A DNA stretch of 16,341 nucleotides from SAR86 cluster bacterium (GTDB lineage: Bacteria; Pseudomonadota; Gammaproteobacteria; SAR86; D2472): positions 1 through 16,341 of the forward strand of contig JAQWJG010000059.1 in NCBI GenBank assembly GCA_029248485.1. The letters are read 5' to 3'. Below are positions 15,360 through 16,341 of this stretch, piece by piece. Each line of letters begins with the position of its first letter. The stretch's first letter is position 1. The notes beneath the pieces are model-generated. The model made no database searches. It saw only the letters and a list, made by a program, of their open reading frames with translations, and was not told where the DNA came from. Position numbers and translations under genes: made by a program.

Positions 15360-16341
15360 TTTTATAAATTTTTCTGACCCCAAGGATCACAAATGCTTTT
15401 TGATCACGGGTGGGGAGCTAATTTTAAAGCAAGAAGTTGTTGAAATTATCTTAGTTAAGTTAAAAAGTGCTGGTTTCAATGAAAAGGTTTCCATATCTCA
15501 AGATGAGTTAGAAAGAATGCAAGAAATAGCCTCAAGAAATATGGGGGGCTCCTTGTTTCAAGAAAATCTAATTCTTCATATCAAACACACTTCAGGAAAA
15601 TTTCCTGAAAAAATTAAGTTATTTCTTGAAGATGCTCAGATTTTTAATTCTCCCAACATTGCATTAATCGTTGAATCTAGCATTGAAAAAACTCCCGCAA
15701 GTGGAACATGGATTAAAAATTTTGATGCTAATGGCCTCATTATCAATTGCAGCAAACTTAAGATAATGGAAGAAAAAATATGGCTTAAAAGACAATTAAA
15801 CTTTTTACCAAAAGATCTACTTCCAATATTTGGAAGCTCAATTTTTCAAAATAATGAAGCTAATCTTTTGGGTCAAAAAAATGAAGTATCTCTGCTGAAA
15901 CTTTTATTTTTGAATCAAGATAAGATGAGTGAAGCTAAAACAGATCATATAATCTTTGGATCTGGGATCAGTGCATTTGAGCTTGAAGATTTATTGCTAA
16001 ATAGAGATTTTAAGAAAGCGCTCAAGACAATCAATTTCATGAAAGAGCATGATCGCCAAAACTCTGCACCAATTATTTGGATAATCGCTAAAGTTATCAA
16101 TTCTTGCTTGGAGTCCCTTAAGTCTTCAAATAAAAAATCTGCATTAATCAATAGCGGAGTATGGTCATCGAAAATTAATCTTTATTTAAATTTAATCAAG
16201 CAAGCAACGGCAAAAGAATTTTTAAGCTTGAATGAAGAGATTCTAAAAGTTGATCTCATAAACAAGGGCTTGATGAAAGCTGAGACTTGGGAACAAATTG
16301 AAAGGGTTATTCTAAAGCTTCAAGATGCAACTTCATTGCAG
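15349..16341 (+). CDS. holA: DNA polymerase III delta subunit (3' end outside window)
   Basis: HolA is the clamp-loader subunit that opens the beta sliding clamp. The frame is open for 331 codons to the right edge; E. coli HolA has 343 residues, so only about a dozen are missing. The likely start is TTG 15349, giving MKVNFINFSD, with a good AGGAG ahead; an in-frame TAA sits just before it. Recognisable parts: a degenerate nucleotide-binding start FLITGGE (17-23), GSLF (67-70) whose Leu-Phe pair matches the beta-clamp contact of E. coli delta, an IVESSIEKTPASGTWIK segment, the domain II pattern NEANLLGQKNEVSLLKLLF equivalent to EGNLLALAQALERLSLL, and a C-terminal domain with APIIWIIAKV, GVWSSKI and DLINKGLMKAETWEQIE. 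The first 11 bp overlap lptE, the classical neighbour. Confidence 0.88.
   Translation, partial: MKVNFINFSDPKDHKCFLITGGELILKQEVVEIILVKLKSAGFNEKVSISQDELERMQEIASRNMGGSLFQENLILHIKHTSGKFPEKIKLFLEDAQIFNSPNIALIVESSIEKTPASGTWIKNFDANGLIINCSKLKIMEEKIWLKRQLNFLPKDLLPIFGSSIFQNNEANLLGQKNEVSLLKLLFLNQDKMSEAKTDHIIFGSGISAFELEDLLLNRDFKKALKTINFMKEHDRQNSAPIIWIIAKVINSCLESLKSSNKKSALINSGVWSSKINLYLNLIKQATAKEFLSLNEEILKVDLINKGLMKAETWEQIERVILKLQDATSLQ

Noticed and set aside
1..16341. Search for a defence, secretion, mobile or other novel multi-gene system, CRISPR repeats, tRNA genes and insertion-sequence ends.
   Set aside because: All long frames on both strands are explained by housekeeping genes plus the single unknown gene at 13784-14908; I saw no long direct repeats, terminal inverted repeats, transposase motifs or tRNA-like folds.

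Overview
The window is a compact, AT-rich bacterial chromosome segment with almost no spacer DNA. Gene content and order point to a free-living, genome-streamlined gammaproteobacterium, probably a marine SAR86-like lineage. The placement rests on trxA-rho linkage, hemC-hemD, a dsbD-like gene ahead of aroQ-accB-accC, leuS followed by lptE-holA, low G+C, start/stop overlaps and very short intergenic gaps. The lineage name is an inference from these traits and was not tested by any search. No mobile element, CRISPR array, tRNA, rRNA or prophage gene is visible.

Layout. (1) Positions 1-1687, plus strand: the tail of an unidentified protein, then hemC and hemD, which turn porphobilinogen into uroporphyrinogen III. 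(2) Positions 1694-8689, minus strand, read right to left: an HSL-type esterase, a double-ATPase peptide ABC transporter protein (YejF type), ilvD, hemB, trxA and rho. The first five are joined by overlaps or gaps of at most 5 bp and probably form one operon; rho follows after a 106-bp spacer that holds two hairpins. HemB supplies the substrate of HemC, so two convergent units that meet tail to tail cover ALA to uroporphyrinogen III. (3) Positions 8711-16341, plus strand: a stand-alone DsbD alpha domain, aroQ, accB, accC, leuS, a CrtC/DUF7064-like protein, lptE and holA (3' end cut off). From aroQ to holA every junction is abutting or overlapping.

Most of the window is housekeeping: heme, branched-chain amino acid, shikimate and fatty acid synthesis, leucyl-tRNA charging, LPS export, DNA replication and transcription termination. 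I found no new multi-gene system. The points that stand out are: a DsbD reduced to its periplasmic alpha domain at the usual dsbD position; an uncharacterised lipocalin-like gene inserted between leuS and lptE; a leucyl-tRNA synthetase lacking the leucine-specific insertion before KMSKS; a 21-bp divergent intergenic region with overlapping -10 boxes and a probable leaderless start; and a holA gene that seems to start at TTG.
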